Part shown: one piece after another, positions 1-6,380 of the stretch
Numbering within the stretch: the first letter of the stretch is position 1
How the letters are laid out: every line of letters begins with the position of its first letter
NCBI GenBank assembly: GCA_964531285.1
Contig: CAZHDI010000024.1
Location: 1-39,755, forward strand
Direction: 5' to 3'
From: CAZHDI01 sp964531285
Lineage (GTDB): Bacteria > Pseudomonadota > Alphaproteobacteria > JAJFIK01
DNA: 39,755 bases
Translations under genes and position numbers: made by a program
Notes under the pieces: model-generated
Told to the model about the DNA's origin: nothing
Databases searched by the model: none
Seen by the model: the letters and a program-made list of their open reading frames with translations, nothing else

Positions 1-159
1 TGGGTGGCGGGCGGCGATCAGGGCCGTCGCGTTTTGCGGGGCGGGTCCTGGAGCTACGATCCTCAGGACCTGCGCTCGGCGCTCCGCGACGGGAACGCTG
101 CAGACATCCGGGTCAGCCTCAGCGGCGCCATCGGCTTTCGTCTTGCGAGAACGCTTTAA
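1..159 (+). CDS. Formylglycine-generating enzyme (SUMF1/FGE-sulfatase) family protein, C-terminal fragment
   Basis: Reading from the first base gives 52 codons ending in TAA at 157-159; the 5' end lies outside the window. The fragment contains RVLRGGSW near residue 11 and finishes with GFRLART, the two conserved patterns at the C-terminal end of the FGE-sulfatase fold. Family members are either true formylglycine-generating enzymes that oxidise a sulfatase Cys, or carry the fold as a domain in signalling, iron(II)-hydroxylase or NTPase-linked proteins. The substrate cannot be told from this fragment because the catalytic cysteines, if present, lie upstream. A strong hairpin follows 32 bases after the stop. 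The family call is fairly sure; the function is open. Confidence 0.75.
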   Translation, partial: WVAGGDQGRRVLRGGSWSYDPQDLRSALRDGNAADIRVSLSGAIGFRLARTL

Positions 160-191
160 CCTTTGCCCTTTAACCCCCTTACCCTTTTCAG

Positions 192-215
192 GCGCCGCGC
201 CGTGAGGCGCGGCGC
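192..215 (+). terminator. Strong GUGA-tetraloop hairpin after the FGE-like gene
   Basis: A perfect 10-bp stem, GCGCCGCGCC (192-201) with GGCGCGGCGC (206-215), closes a GTGA loop, which in RNA is a GNRA-type tetraloop. It starts 32 bases after the FGE-like stop codon and is the obvious transcript end. There is no U-tract after it, so it may stabilise a 3' end or act with Rho instead of being a classical intrinsic terminator. Confidence 0.45.
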
Positions 216-270
216 GCGAAATGGTCCGTCATCCCCATACGCTGCCTCTTGTGCAGAACCGCTCCGCATC

Positions 271-382
271 CGTCGTTCCCGCGCAGGCGGGAACCCAGAG
301 CGGCGCGGCACTGACCCCAATCGGACAATCGAGATCATCGCCCCTGGATGCCGGATCCGCGCCGCGCTTGTCCGGCATGACG
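271..382. repeat. REP/MITE-like interspersed palindromic element
   Basis: The segment opens with CGTCGTTCCCGCGCAGGCGG, which holds the small hairpin TTCCCGC-GCAG-GCGGGAA. It ends with CTGGATGCCGGATC followed by CTTGTCCGGCATGACG. The outer ends CGTC..TTCC and CCGGCATGACG are loosely inverted, and CCGGATCC..GTCCGGCATG adds inner symmetry. From memory, this arrangement matches an interspersed repeat common in intergenic regions of many alphaproteobacteria. No open frame inside it looks genuine. Only one copy was noticed in this window, so repeat status rests on resemblance, not on copies seen here. Confidence 0.5.
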
Positions 383-430
383 ATTTTGGTGGCCAGGACC
401 CGTTTCAACAGCCTGCTGGAAGGCGGACGG

Positions 431-919
431 TCACGTCCTGCGTGTCTCACGGGCGGTCTCACGCCCGTCGCCAGTGGATTGGTAGAACACCGCCTGTTCG
501 CCGAGCGCTTCGGCCCAATCCTCGTCCGTGTAGCGATCGCCGACATCGACCGCATCGAAGCCGCAGCGGGCCAGGAACAGGAACTGATCGCGGATGATGT
601 GTCCCACCGCGCGGACCTCACCTTGATAGCCGAGGCGTTCGCGCAGGAGCCGGCCATAGGAAAACCCGCGCCCGTCCTTGAACGCCGGGAACTCGATGGC
701 GATGACATCGAAGCGCGACAGGTCCTCGGCGATCAGCGCCGGGGATTGATCCGAACGCAGAACGATGCCGATGGGACAGTTGCGCCCGATCAACTCTTCG
801 CGCTCGGCCTGCCAGCGTTCCAGCGAGACAAGCACGCGCGTGTCGCCGGGCACCGGGGTGTCGTCCTCGACGGTGATCCAGGGATCGTCCGTCAGCGCAC
901 CGTTCTTAATGAGCGCCAT
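431..919 (-). CDS. DUF934 family protein of the sulfite reductase operon
   Basis: This 162-residue protein starts MALIKNGALT at an ATG that lies inside the end of the sulfite reductase gene (14-bp overlap), a start chosen because the overlap implies translational coupling. Seen features are VLVSLERW, the segment LSRFDVIAIEFPAFKDGRGF and the later HIIRDQFLFLARCGFDAVDV, all typical of DUF934. Proteins of this family are almost always encoded beside CysI and CysH in alphaproteobacteria and are thought to serve assimilatory sulfate reduction, but no biochemical role is established. The CysH gene that usually follows is absent: after the stop there is only the repeat region. The family call is confident; the function is unknown. 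Confidence 0.88.
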   Translation of the reverse strand: MALIKNGALTDDPWITVEDDTPVPGDTRVLVSLERWQAEREELIGRNCPIGIVLRSDQSPALIAEDLSRFDVIAIEFPAFKDGRGFSYGRLLRERLGYQGEVRAVGHIIRDQFLFLARCGFDAVDVGDRYTDEDWAEALGEQAVFYQSTGDGRETARETRRT

Positions 920-2564
920 AAAGCGCCTCCTTAAAGGGGGCCAGTCCGACCCGGCGATAGGTGTCGAGGAACCGCTCATCCGCCGCGCGCTGGTCGAGAT
1001 ACACGCCGACAATGGTATCGATCACGCCCGGCACCTCGTCTTCGCCGAAGCTCGGCCCGACAATGTCGCCGACCGCCGCGGTTTCGTCCGCCGAGCCGCC
1101 CAGCGTGATCTGGTAGCGCTCCACGCCTTTCTTATCGACGCCCAGAATGCCGATATGGCCCACATGGTGGTGCCCGCAGGCATTGATGCAGCCTGAAATC
1201 TTGATCTTCAGCTCACCGATATCGTGCTGGCGCTCCAGATCGGCAAAGCGGTTGGAGATTTCCTGCGCGATGGGGATCGCGCGCGCATTGGCCAGATTGC
1301 AATAATCGAGGCCCGGGCAGGCGATGATGTCCGACACCTGACCGAGATTGGGCGTCGCCAGCCCTTGCGCCTTGAGACCCTGCCAGACCGCATGAAGATC
1401 GCGCTTGGCCACATGGGGCAGGACGAGGTTCTGTTCATGGGTGACGCGGATCTCGTCGAACGAATAACGCTCCGCGAGATCGGCAACCGCCTCCATTTGC
1501 TCCGCAGTCGCATCGCCCGGAATGCCGCCAATGGGTTTGAGCGAGATATTGGCAATGGCGTAACCCGGCTGACGGTGCGCCACCACATTGTTGTCCACCC
1601 ACTCGGCGAAGGCCGGATCGCCGGCATAGGCAGCGTCGAACGCAGGGTCGGTGTCGTTGAGCGTCTCAAAGGGCGGCGGGGCGAAATAGGCGGCAATCCG
1701 CGCCATTTCCGCGTCGGGCAGGGCAACGGGCCCATGGGTCATGATCTGGATGAACTCATCCTCGACCATGCGGATGAACTCGTCCGTACCCGTCTCATGC
1801 ACCAGGATCTTGATGCGCGCCTTATAGAGATTGTCGCGCCGTCCGAGTTGGTTATAGACGCGCATGATCGCGTCGATATAGCTGAGCAGATCGGCCTGGG
1901 GCACGAAATCGCGCATCTTCTTGGCGATCATCGGGGTGCGGCCCTGGCCGCCGCCGGCAAAGACCCGGTAGCCGATCTCGCCCTTGTCGTTGCGCACGAC
2001 CTCGATGCCGATGTCATGAACCTGGATCGCCGCCCGGTCATTGGGCGCACCGGTCACGGCAATCTTGAACTTGCGCGGCAGGAACGAGTATTCGGGGTGA
2101 AAGGTCGACCACTGACGGATCACTTCGGCGATGATGCGCGGATCCTCGATCTCGTCGCGCGCGGCGCCGGCGAACTGGTCGGCGGTGACATTGCGGATGC
2201 AGTTGCCCGAGGTTTGGATGGCATGCATCTCGACCTCGGCGAGATCGTCGAGAATGTCCGGAATGTCCGAAAGCTTCGGCCAGTTGTACTGAATGTTCTG
2301 CCGCGTCGTGAAATGCCCGTAACCCTTGTCGTATTTGCGGGCGACATGGGCGAGCCGGCGCATCTGGTCCGACGACAGCGTGCCGTAGGGAATGGCGACC
2401 CGCAGCATATAGGCGTGAAGCTGCAGATAGACGCCGTTCATCAGGCGCAGGGGCTTGAACTCATCCTCGCTCAACGCCCCGGACAGGCGCCGGGCGACCT
2501 GACCGCGGAACTGCGTGACCCGGTCGGCGACCAGCTTCCGGTCGAATTCGTCATAGCGGTACAT
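906..2564 (-). CDS. cysI: Sulfite (or nitrite) reductase hemoprotein, CysI type
   Basis: A 552-residue cytosolic siroheme/[4Fe-4S] reductase that carries out the six-electron reduction of sulfite to sulfide for cysteine synthesis. The cluster-siroheme ligands are visible as Cys416-x5-Cys422 (ACPGLDYC) and Cys459-x3-Cys463 (GCINACGHH). The first ferredoxin-like repeat is near residues 40-115 (LPYG-like AIPYG, HFTTRQNIQYNW) and the substrate-side basic patch (TSGNCIRNV) near 118-125. The N-terminus MYRYDEFDRK is typical of the alphaproteobacterial form. It sits between DUF2849 (31 bases upstream) and DUF934 (overlapping), the usual operon. No CysJ, CysG or CysH is present, so the electron donor is probably ferredoxin or an unlinked flavoprotein. 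A nitrite reductase role cannot be excluded from sequence, but the DUF2849/DUF934 context favours sulfite. Confidence 0.93.
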   Translation of the reverse strand: MYRYDEFDRKLVADRVTQFRGQVARRLSGALSEDEFKPLRLMNGVYLQLHAYMLRVAIPYGTLSSDQMRRLAHVARKYDKGYGHFTTRQNIQYNWPKLSDIPDILDDLAEVEMHAIQTSGNCIRNVTADQFAGAARDEIEDPRIIAEVIRQWSTFHPEYSFLPRKFKIAVTGAPNDRAAIQVHDIGIEVVRNDKGEIGYRVFAGGGQGRTPMIAKKMRDFVPQADLLSYIDAIMRVYNQLGRRDNLYKARIKILVHETGTDEFIRMVEDEFIQIMTHGPVALPDAEMARIAAYFAPPPFETLNDTDPAFDAAYAGDPAFAEWVDNNVVAHRQPGYAIANISLKPIGGIPGDATAEQMEAVADLAERYSFDEIRVTHEQNLVLPHVAKRDLHAVWQGLKAQGLATPNLGQVSDIIACPGLDYCNLANARAIPIAQEISNRFADLERQHDIGELKIKISGCINACGHHHVGHIGILGVDKKGVERYQITLGGSADETAAVGDIVGPSFGEDEVPGVIDTIVGVYLDQRAADERFLDTYRRVGLAPFKEALYGAH

Positions 2565-2594
2565 GGCATTTCTCCTTGCCCGTCCGGGCCCCGG

Positions 2595-2903
2595 TCAGCC
2601 TTCGGCTTGCTTGCCCAGATCGAGGCGGATGGTCGGCCCGGCCGCACGGATGGTCTCGCGCGCCGAGATCGGCTGCGGCACACCGCCATCGAGCGTGACC
2701 GGAAAGGCGTAGACATCCACCACCAGGCGCGCGGCGATATCGGCGGCGCCTTTGTCCAGAAACGGGGTCATGTCGTCTTCGGGCGCGATCACATGGGCGT
2801 CCGTGAACCGGTCCGACCAGGACAGGTCCGCGGTCATATACACCACATCGCCGTCCAGCAGCCGGTTGGCCGTGATGACTTCCGGGGCCTTGCGCGCCTT
2901 CAT
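2595..2903 (-). CDS. DUF2849 domain protein, first gene of the sulfite reductase operon
   Basis: A small 102-residue protein beginning MKARKAPEVITANRLLDGDV. The conserved features are the ITANRLLDGDVVYMT start, the central aromatic W-S-D segment and the late YAFPV. This is the DUF2849 family, found immediately before cysI in many alphaproteobacteria. It has no signal peptide or membrane segment and is probably a cytosolic accessory protein; its molecular role is not known. It leads the three-gene minus-strand operon, and the AT-rich stretch upstream probably holds the promoter. Family identification is confident because both sequence and context agree. Confidence 0.88.
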   Translation of the reverse strand: MKARKAPEVITANRLLDGDVVYMTADLSWSDRFTDAHVIAPEDDMTPFLDKGAADIAARLVVDVYAFPVTLDGGVPQPISARETIRAAGPTIRLDLGKQAEG

Positions 2904-2954
2904 GGGATCCTCACCAGCAGGGGCGTCGGGAACGAGACCCGAATATGGGCCGCG

Positions 2955-3015
2955 GCGAATTATCCATCAACACCCGTGCAAAATAAAAGATATACACAAG
3001 AAAATTGTAAAACGA
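2955..3015 (-). promoter_or_regulatory. AT-rich probable promoter region of the sulfite reductase operon
   Basis: The 2904-3029 gap contains a markedly AT-rich block unlike the surrounding GC-rich DNA. Read on the minus strand it carries TTTACA, then 17 bases, then TTTTAT, a plausible but imperfect -35/-10 pair pointing at the DUF2849 gene. The exact start site is a guess; the composition contrast is what is directly seen. Confidence 0.35.
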
Positions 3016-3029
3016 GGCAGCCGGGCCCG

Positions 3030-3554
3030 CTACGGCGCGATGAACGGCCCGATGCAGCGGGCCTCGCGGCGGATGGCATCGAGCCGCCGCAGGTCGTCCT
3101 CGCCGGTCACAAGGGTGCGAAACAAAGCGATGCCGGTGGTGGACGGGGCGACAATGGCCCCCGGATCGCCCGTGTTGTCGGCATTCGGCGGCAGCACCGT
3201 GAGCCGGATCTCCGGCGTGGTGACCTGCCGGTCGTTGAGGACGAAGAAATTGTCGGTGTTGTCGGCATAGAGCGCCAGGGACCAATAGCTCTCGGGCACC
3301 TGGGCCTCCAGGGTCAGCCGGCCGTTGGTCAGATCGAAGGCGCAAATGCTGTACAAGAGATCGGGGCTGGGGCGCACCACGCCGCGCGCATCGGCATCGG
3401 GTCGCGGTACATGGACGATGGTATTGAGCCCGGCCTGATCCTTGAGACGCCCGTGCAATGTGCTCATGACTATGCCGGGCATGGCGGTGATCGTGGCCCA
3501 ATGCACGCCGGCGGCGACGATCACGCCGGACACGACCCATAACAGCGGCTTCAT
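3030..3554 (-). CDS. DUF1254 domain protein, membrane-anchored
   Basis: A 174-residue protein starting MKPLLWVV at an ATG that overlaps the upstream stop as ATGA; a GTG three codons earlier is possible but less likely. Residues 4-22 form a hydrophobic anchor or signal. The body contains GVVRPSPDLLYSICAFDL and YWSLALYADNTDNFF, which match the DUF1254 pattern (RPNxDTLYS, then Y-x-S-x-x-L). DUF1254 and DUF1214 proteins are envelope proteins of unknown function that usually occur together, either fused or as adjacent genes. This one is translationally coupled to the DUF1214 gene, so the two products probably act as a pair. Confidence 0.8.
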   Translation of the reverse strand: MKPLLWVVSGVIVAAGVHWATITAMPGIVMSTLHGRLKDQAGLNTIVHVPRPDADARGVVRPSPDLLYSICAFDLTNGRLTLEAQVPESYWSLALYADNTDNFFVLNDRQVTTPEIRLTVLPPNADNTGDPGAIVAPSTTGIALFRTLVTGEDDLRRLDAIRREARCIGPFIAP

Positions 3555-4129
3555 GGGGCGCACCCGATCTTTTCGATCTCCGGCAGGTCGATGGCGTCGA
3601 GCGCGGCGACCACGCGCGGTTCCGGATTATAAAGCCGCAAGGTGACCGAAAACGGCCCTTCCTCAGGTACCGCCAGCCAGGGATCGTCAAGCGCCTCGGA
3701 TGCCAGAACCAGCCGGAAGACCGCCGCGCCGCCGGCCATGAGATCGCCGCCGCCATAGGCGTACCGGTCATTGGCGTTGGGCACGAGAAACTGGTCGGCG
3801 CCGTAAACGGTCAGGCTCCACCAGCGCGCGGGCAGGGCCGTGCCGACCACGGAATAGGCGCAGCGTCCGGTCAGCCGGTCGCCGTCGCTGTCCCGGTTCG
3901 CGGTGTAGTAGACGGTCTCGGAGCGGTTCAGCGCCAGAAGCCCGTTCCGCGCGACGGCGGCGCGGACATACGGGTCGGCGGTCTGGCTGCCGATCAGCGG
4001 ATTGGTCTGCCACGGGCCGATCGAGACGGTCGCCCGGCCGAAACTGCCGCTGACCACCCAGAACGCACTCGCGATCCCCAACCCGATTGACACGATCGCC
4101 CAGATCGCGATCTTGACCGCACGACGCAC
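3551..4129 (-). CDS. DUF1214 domain protein, membrane-anchored
   Basis: About 192 residues if started at the GTG at 4129, which has GGGGGA six bases upstream on the minus strand; another GTG two codons earlier and longer frames are possible. A hydrophobic segment follows directly (AIWAIVSIGLGIASAFWVV). The DUF1214 signature is visible in the C-terminal half: GRCAYSVVG, WWSLTVYGADQFLVPNAN, then DPWLAVPEEGPFSVTLRLYN and PEPRVV. The family is implicated in exported, possibly surface-associated functions but is biochemically undefined. The gene overlaps the following DUF1254 gene by four bases, forming a two-gene operon. Confidence 0.78.
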   Translation of the reverse strand: MRRAVKIAIWAIVSIGLGIASAFWVVSGSFGRATVSIGPWQTNPLIGSQTADPYVRAAVARNGLLALNRSETVYYTANRDSDGDRLTGRCAYSVVGTALPARWWSLTVYGADQFLVPNANDRYAYGGGDLMAGGAAVFRLVLASEALDDPWLAVPEEGPFSVTLRLYNPEPRVVAALDAIDLPEIEKIGCAP

Positions 4130-4363
4130 GCACACTCCCCCAACCCGCCAAACTGTGCGGCAGCCTACCCGGTTCCACGGCGTCCTGCCACCGTATCGGG
4201 CTGAGGCGTCCGTTGATCGTGTCGCGAAACCGCCCAACTCGCCCGCTAGCCCAGACCGATCGCCCCGGCCGGTCTGCGGCACGGGCGAGGCCCCGTGTCG
4301 AGGCGCACCGCCGGTGCGGATCTGGCGCGACCGGTGTCACAAACCCGCGCAATCGCTCTATCG

Positions 4364-4385
4364 CATGGCCCGGCTCTGGGCCATG
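4364..4385. promoter_or_regulatory. Perfect 8-bp palindrome upstream of the SH3 lipoprotein gene
   Basis: CATGGCCC (4364-4371) and GGGCCATG (4378-4385) are perfect inverted repeats around a 6-base spacer. They lie 39 bases before the lipoprotein start in a roughly 300-base gene-free gap between divergent genes (4130-4424). A smaller palindrome, CGCACC-gcc-GGTGCG, lies at 4304-4318. The position fits an operator or a leader hairpin; no U-tract follows. Confidence 0.3.
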
Positions 4386-4424
4386 ACCTGATTGGAAAAA
4401 AGCTGTAATGACAGGAGACTGCTT

Positions 4425-5276
4425 ATGACCCCCCGCATGCGGCCGTCCTCCTTTGCCCGCCGTCTTCCCGCCCTGGCCCTCACCGCGTTTGCGCTTGCGG
4501 GCTGCGCCACGATGTCCGGCGATCAAGGGGGCTTTGGGTCTTTCGGCGCACCCGAAGGCCCGCGTGTGAGCGATTCGCTCGTCGGGTCCGGCCTGGCCGG
4601 GGTGCTTGGCCGCGATGCCCGCCGGGCCCAAAGCGCGGCCCTGATCGATGCGTTGAACGCACGGGTGAGCGACGGGCGGGCCGCCTGGACGGCGCCCGAT
4701 GGCGGGCGCGGCACGGTCCGGGCCCATCCTGTGTTTTTGGTCGGGATCGAAGGCACGCTGGCGAGCCGCCTGGAAGCGCCGCTCGACCTGAGCACCGATT
4801 ATGTGATCGAACCCCAAACCGAGCCCGTGGTGACCATTGCGAACACCAATATCCGCCTCGGTCCCGATACCCGGTACGCCCGCTCGACCACGGTGCCTGA
4901 AGGCCAGCGCCTGACCGTGCACGGCAAGGTGCAGAACGCGGACTGGATGCTGGTCTCCAACGGCGTTGGCGATGACCGGCGCATTCTCGGCTATGTGTTC
5001 CGGGAGCTGATCGGTCCGGCGCCGGAGCCCATGAAAGGCCCGCTCGGCGAGCAGGAACTTCTGGGCGGACAGGGGCTCTCGCTTGCCGGCGACGATCCGT
5101 TCGCCGAGGAATTGACGCTTGCGGGCGGTGAGGCGCGCCAGCCGGTGCTGTGCCGCGATGTGGACCAGACCTATAATGCGCCCGATGCGCCGATTGTGGA
5201 ATGGTCGGCGACCGCCTGCCGCGCCGGCGCGGAAAACTGGCGCATGATGGTGGATGTGGTCGGCTTCGGGTCTTGA
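4425..5276 (+). CDS. Lipoprotein with an SH3-like domain
   Basis: A 283-residue protein; the ATG at 4425 has a good AGGAGA ribosome site nine bases upstream. The N-terminus is a lipoprotein signal with a basic region, the hydrophobic LPALALTAFA and the lipobox LAGC, so the mature protein starts at a lipidated Cys about residue 27. The middle holds an SH3-like (bacterial SH3b) domain: NTNIRLGPDTRYARSTTVPE, then WMLVSNG and GYVFRELI, roughly residues 150-205. The C-terminal part has a pair of cysteines (VLCRDVDQ, ATACRAG) that may form a disulfide. SH3b domains in envelope proteins often bind peptidoglycan or partner proteins. It converges with the sulfotransferase gene at a gap of eight bases. 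Confidence 0.8.
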   Translation: MTPRMRPSSFARRLPALALTAFALAGCATMSGDQGGFGSFGAPEGPRVSDSLVGSGLAGVLGRDARRAQSAALIDALNARVSDGRAAWTAPDGGRGTVRAHPVFLVGIEGTLASRLEAPLDLSTDYVIEPQTEPVVTIANTNIRLGPDTRYARSTTVPEGQRLTVHGKVQNADWMLVSNGVGDDRRILGYVFRELIGPAPEPMKGPLGEQELLGGQGLSLAGDDPFAEELTLAGGEARQPVLCRDVDQTYNAPDAPIVEWSATACRAGAENWRMMVDVVGFGS

Positions 5277-5284
5277 CCCGCGGA

Positions 5285-6316
5285 TCAAAGATGCGCCGTC
5301 ACCGCGGCGCGGGCTTCTTGAGTCCAGGCGGTCAGATCGCGCCGGGTACCCGCATCGAGCCGTGTCCAGCGCGGTTCCAGCCGTTGGGGCAGGCGGGCCG
5401 CGCTCTCGAGCCAACCCGGTGCGGCATCGACACCGAGAAACGCCATCAGCCGGGCGATTTCCCCATGCGGATCATCTGTCAGCCTCTCGAATGAGAACAG
5501 ATACCGCCGGTCCGCCGGCAGGCGCAGGACTTCCGGCAGGGCGTTCAAGGTGAGGGCGCTCCAGAATCCCGCGCAGGCTTTCAGCGGCGGGGGTGTGCGG
5601 AGCATCCAGCCCAGGGGCAGCAAGGGGGCCATCCAGCGCTCGTTGAATGCGAGGCGCGGGCTGCGTCCGACCGGCCACTCGGGATCGATCGGATTGAGAC
5701 CGAACCGGCGCAGCCACGCCCAGGTCCAGATCCCCAGACGCGCCGGCTGAAACGCCTGAAGCGAGAGCGCCACGTTCCGGCCGTCGCGATACAGCATCGC
5801 TATTTTTGCGGCTGGAAACAGGCGCGGCAAATGCCGGGCATACATCAGCGACATGCCGGAGCGTTCCACCCAGATCCGCCCGCCGCACAGCGCCATGAGC
5901 CGGTCGAACAGCATGGCATGATGGGCCGCCATGGATTGGCGCGGCTGGCGCGGAACCACCGTGGACAGATCATCGAACAACCGGTCGGGGTCGTCGCTCA
6001 AATGCGGCAGGGTCGTCGCGAGGACCGGCGGCACATTGTCGATGGGGAACCGGCCCTGCACGCGGGGATACAAGAATTCGTTCGGTGCGGTCTGGGCTGT
6101 CATAACCCGGCGCATGAGACGGGTCTGGCGGGACAGACGGGTCCAGTAGGTGGCGCCGCTGACGGGCCCGGGCAGCAGCGCCCGCGTGCCTTGGAAAGCG
6201 AGGAATTCCGACAGGCTGAGAATATCCGGGTGCGTCTTGAGGATCTCGGACACGAGCGTCGAGCCGCATCGGGCCGGGCCCAGAATAAAGGCCCCGTTAT
6301 GTCCAAGATCGGTCAT
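5285..6316 (-). CDS. Sulfotransferase family protein
   Basis: A 343-residue cytosolic enzyme starting MTDLGHNGAF; the ATG is preceded on the minus strand by GGGGGAA. The 5'-phosphosulfate loop of PAPS-dependent sulfotransferases is seen at about residues 12-21 (LGPARCGSTL), and the 3'-phosphate site at 177-185 (RDGRNVALS). Such enzymes transfer sulfate from PAPS to hydroxyl groups of sugars, lipids or peptides; the acceptor cannot be predicted. The length fits the family. It converges with the SH3 lipoprotein gene and lies downstream of the PBP1A gene in the same direction with a 64-base gap, so co-transcription is possible. The family is sure, the substrate unknown. Confidence 0.85.
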   Translation of the reverse strand: MTDLGHNGAFILGPARCGSTLVSEILKTHPDILSLSEFLAFQGTRALLPGPVSGATYWTRLSRQTRLMRRVMTAQTAPNEFLYPRVQGRFPIDNVPPVLATTLPHLSDDPDRLFDDLSTVVPRQPRQSMAAHHAMLFDRLMALCGGRIWVERSGMSLMYARHLPRLFPAAKIAMLYRDGRNVALSLQAFQPARLGIWTWAWLRRFGLNPIDPEWPVGRSPRLAFNERWMAPLLPLGWMLRTPPPLKACAGFWSALTLNALPEVLRLPADRRYLFSFERLTDDPHGEIARLMAFLGVDAAPGWLESAARLPQRLEPRWTRLDAGTRRDLTAWTQEARAAVTAHL

Positions 6317-6380
6317 GGCGTTCCCCCAACCCGGTTCCGCGTGAACCGGCGGGATACAGCCTATCAGCTTTGGGCCGGGA

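Noticed and set aside
1224..3542. A 772-codon open frame on plus opposite the sulfite reductase operon
   Set aside because: It runs antisense to three clear genes with conserved motifs, has no recognisable domain and is a product of the GC-rich codon bias of the true frames.
3768..5414. A 548-codon minus-strand frame across the SH3 lipoprotein gene
   Set aside because: It spans two real genes and a promoter gap; the plus-strand lipoprotein has a ribosome site, lipobox and SH3 motifs.
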